Below, in pieces: positions 5,596-5,657 of a stretch of 5,657 nt of DNA (position 1 is its first letter; each line of letters opens with the position of its first letter). This DNA is from Ardenticatenia bacterium. GTDB taxonomy: Bacteria > Chloroflexota > Anaerolineae > Aggregatilineales > Ch27. The notes beneath the pieces are model-generated. The model made no database searches, was not told where the DNA came from, and saw nothing but the letters and a program-made list of their open reading frames with translations. The stretch lies in assembly GCA_026983935.1 (NCBI GenBank), contig JALSTC010000031.1, positions 1-5,657 of the forward strand, written 5' to 3'. The position numbers were made by a program, and so were the translations under genes.

Positions 5596-5657
5596 ATGAG
5601 CGTCGTCGTCATTGAGTCGATCCATTTGCATGAAGTAGAAATGCCGCTGGTGGAGCC
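5596..5657 (+). CDS. menC: o-Succinylbenzoate synthase / N-acylamino acid racemase, first 20 codons (3' end outside window)
   Basis: Only the start is visible: MSVVVIESIHLHEVEMPLVE and then a Pro codon begun at the edge. The pattern of a hydrophobic strand (VVVIESI), then LHEVEMPLVEP, matches the N-terminal capping-domain opening of the MenC/NSAR branch of the enolase superfamily, where proteins typically begin IxxIxLxxxxxPLxxPF. A Shine-Dalgarno-like GAAGGGGG (5586-5593) precedes the ATG with about 5 nt between AGG and the start. It lies 19 bp after the GNAT gene in the same operon, the context expected for this family. The catalytic lysines and metal ligands lie outside the window, so menaquinone synthesis (dehydration of SHCHC) cannot be told from N-acylamino acid racemisation. 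Confidence 0.6.
   Translation, partial: MSVVVIESIHLHEVEMPLVE

Noticed and set aside
1..5657. Defence system, mobile element, CRISPR, tRNA or riboswitch
   Set aside because: I found no transposase or integrase motif, no repeat array, no tRNA-like cloverleaf and no riboswitch-like conserved leader. All long stretches are explained by metabolic or translation genes.

Overview
The window reads as ordinary bacterial chromosome, tightly packed, moderately GC-rich, with mixed ATG/GTG starts and Shine-Dalgarno sites. The gene set is housekeeping: tyrosyl-tRNA synthetase, fatty-acid initiation and elongation enzymes, an atypical SDR, and a GNAT/enolase-superfamily pair. The style of the proteins, and the COG3375 GNAT directly before a menC-like gene, suggest a Chloroflexota-type or other environmental bacterium. 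This is inference from pattern recall only. I see no mobile elements, CRISPR arrays, tRNAs or rRNAs.

Layout. (1) Positions 1-993, plus strand: C-terminal part of tyrS, cut by the window edge. (2) Positions 1028-1057: a hairpin between convergent tyrS and fabH, probably a shared terminator, whose right arm lies inside the last codons of fabH. (3) Positions 3512 down to 1046, minus strand: an operon of fabF then fabH, overlapping by 11 bp. The FabH carries an unusual basic C-terminal extension of about 60 residues. (4) Positions 3513-3719: a 207-bp divergent intergenic region with a TATAAT-type promoter for fabF, a near-perfect inverted repeat (GTGACGTTYG) bracketing that promoter, and an extended -10 promoter for the plus-strand operon. 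(5) Positions 3720-5657, plus strand: an operon of an atypical NAD(P)-binding SDR (apparently translated from a leaderless mRNA), a COG3375-type GNAT acyltransferase, and the first 20 codons of an enolase-superfamily gene (o-succinylbenzoate synthase / N-acylamino acid racemase).

How the genes work together. FabH starts fatty-acid chains by condensing an acyl-CoA with malonyl-ACP, and FabF elongates them; both are made from one transcript. The GNAT-racemase pair on the other strand resembles the known pathway in which a GNAT N-succinylates a D-amino acid and an NSAR/OSBS-family enzyme racemises it. Alternatively the menC-like gene serves menaquinone synthesis. There is no clearly new system here. 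The points most worth checking are the FabH extension, the inverted repeat at the fabF promoter, the leaderless SDR gene, and the function of the GNAT-racemase pair.
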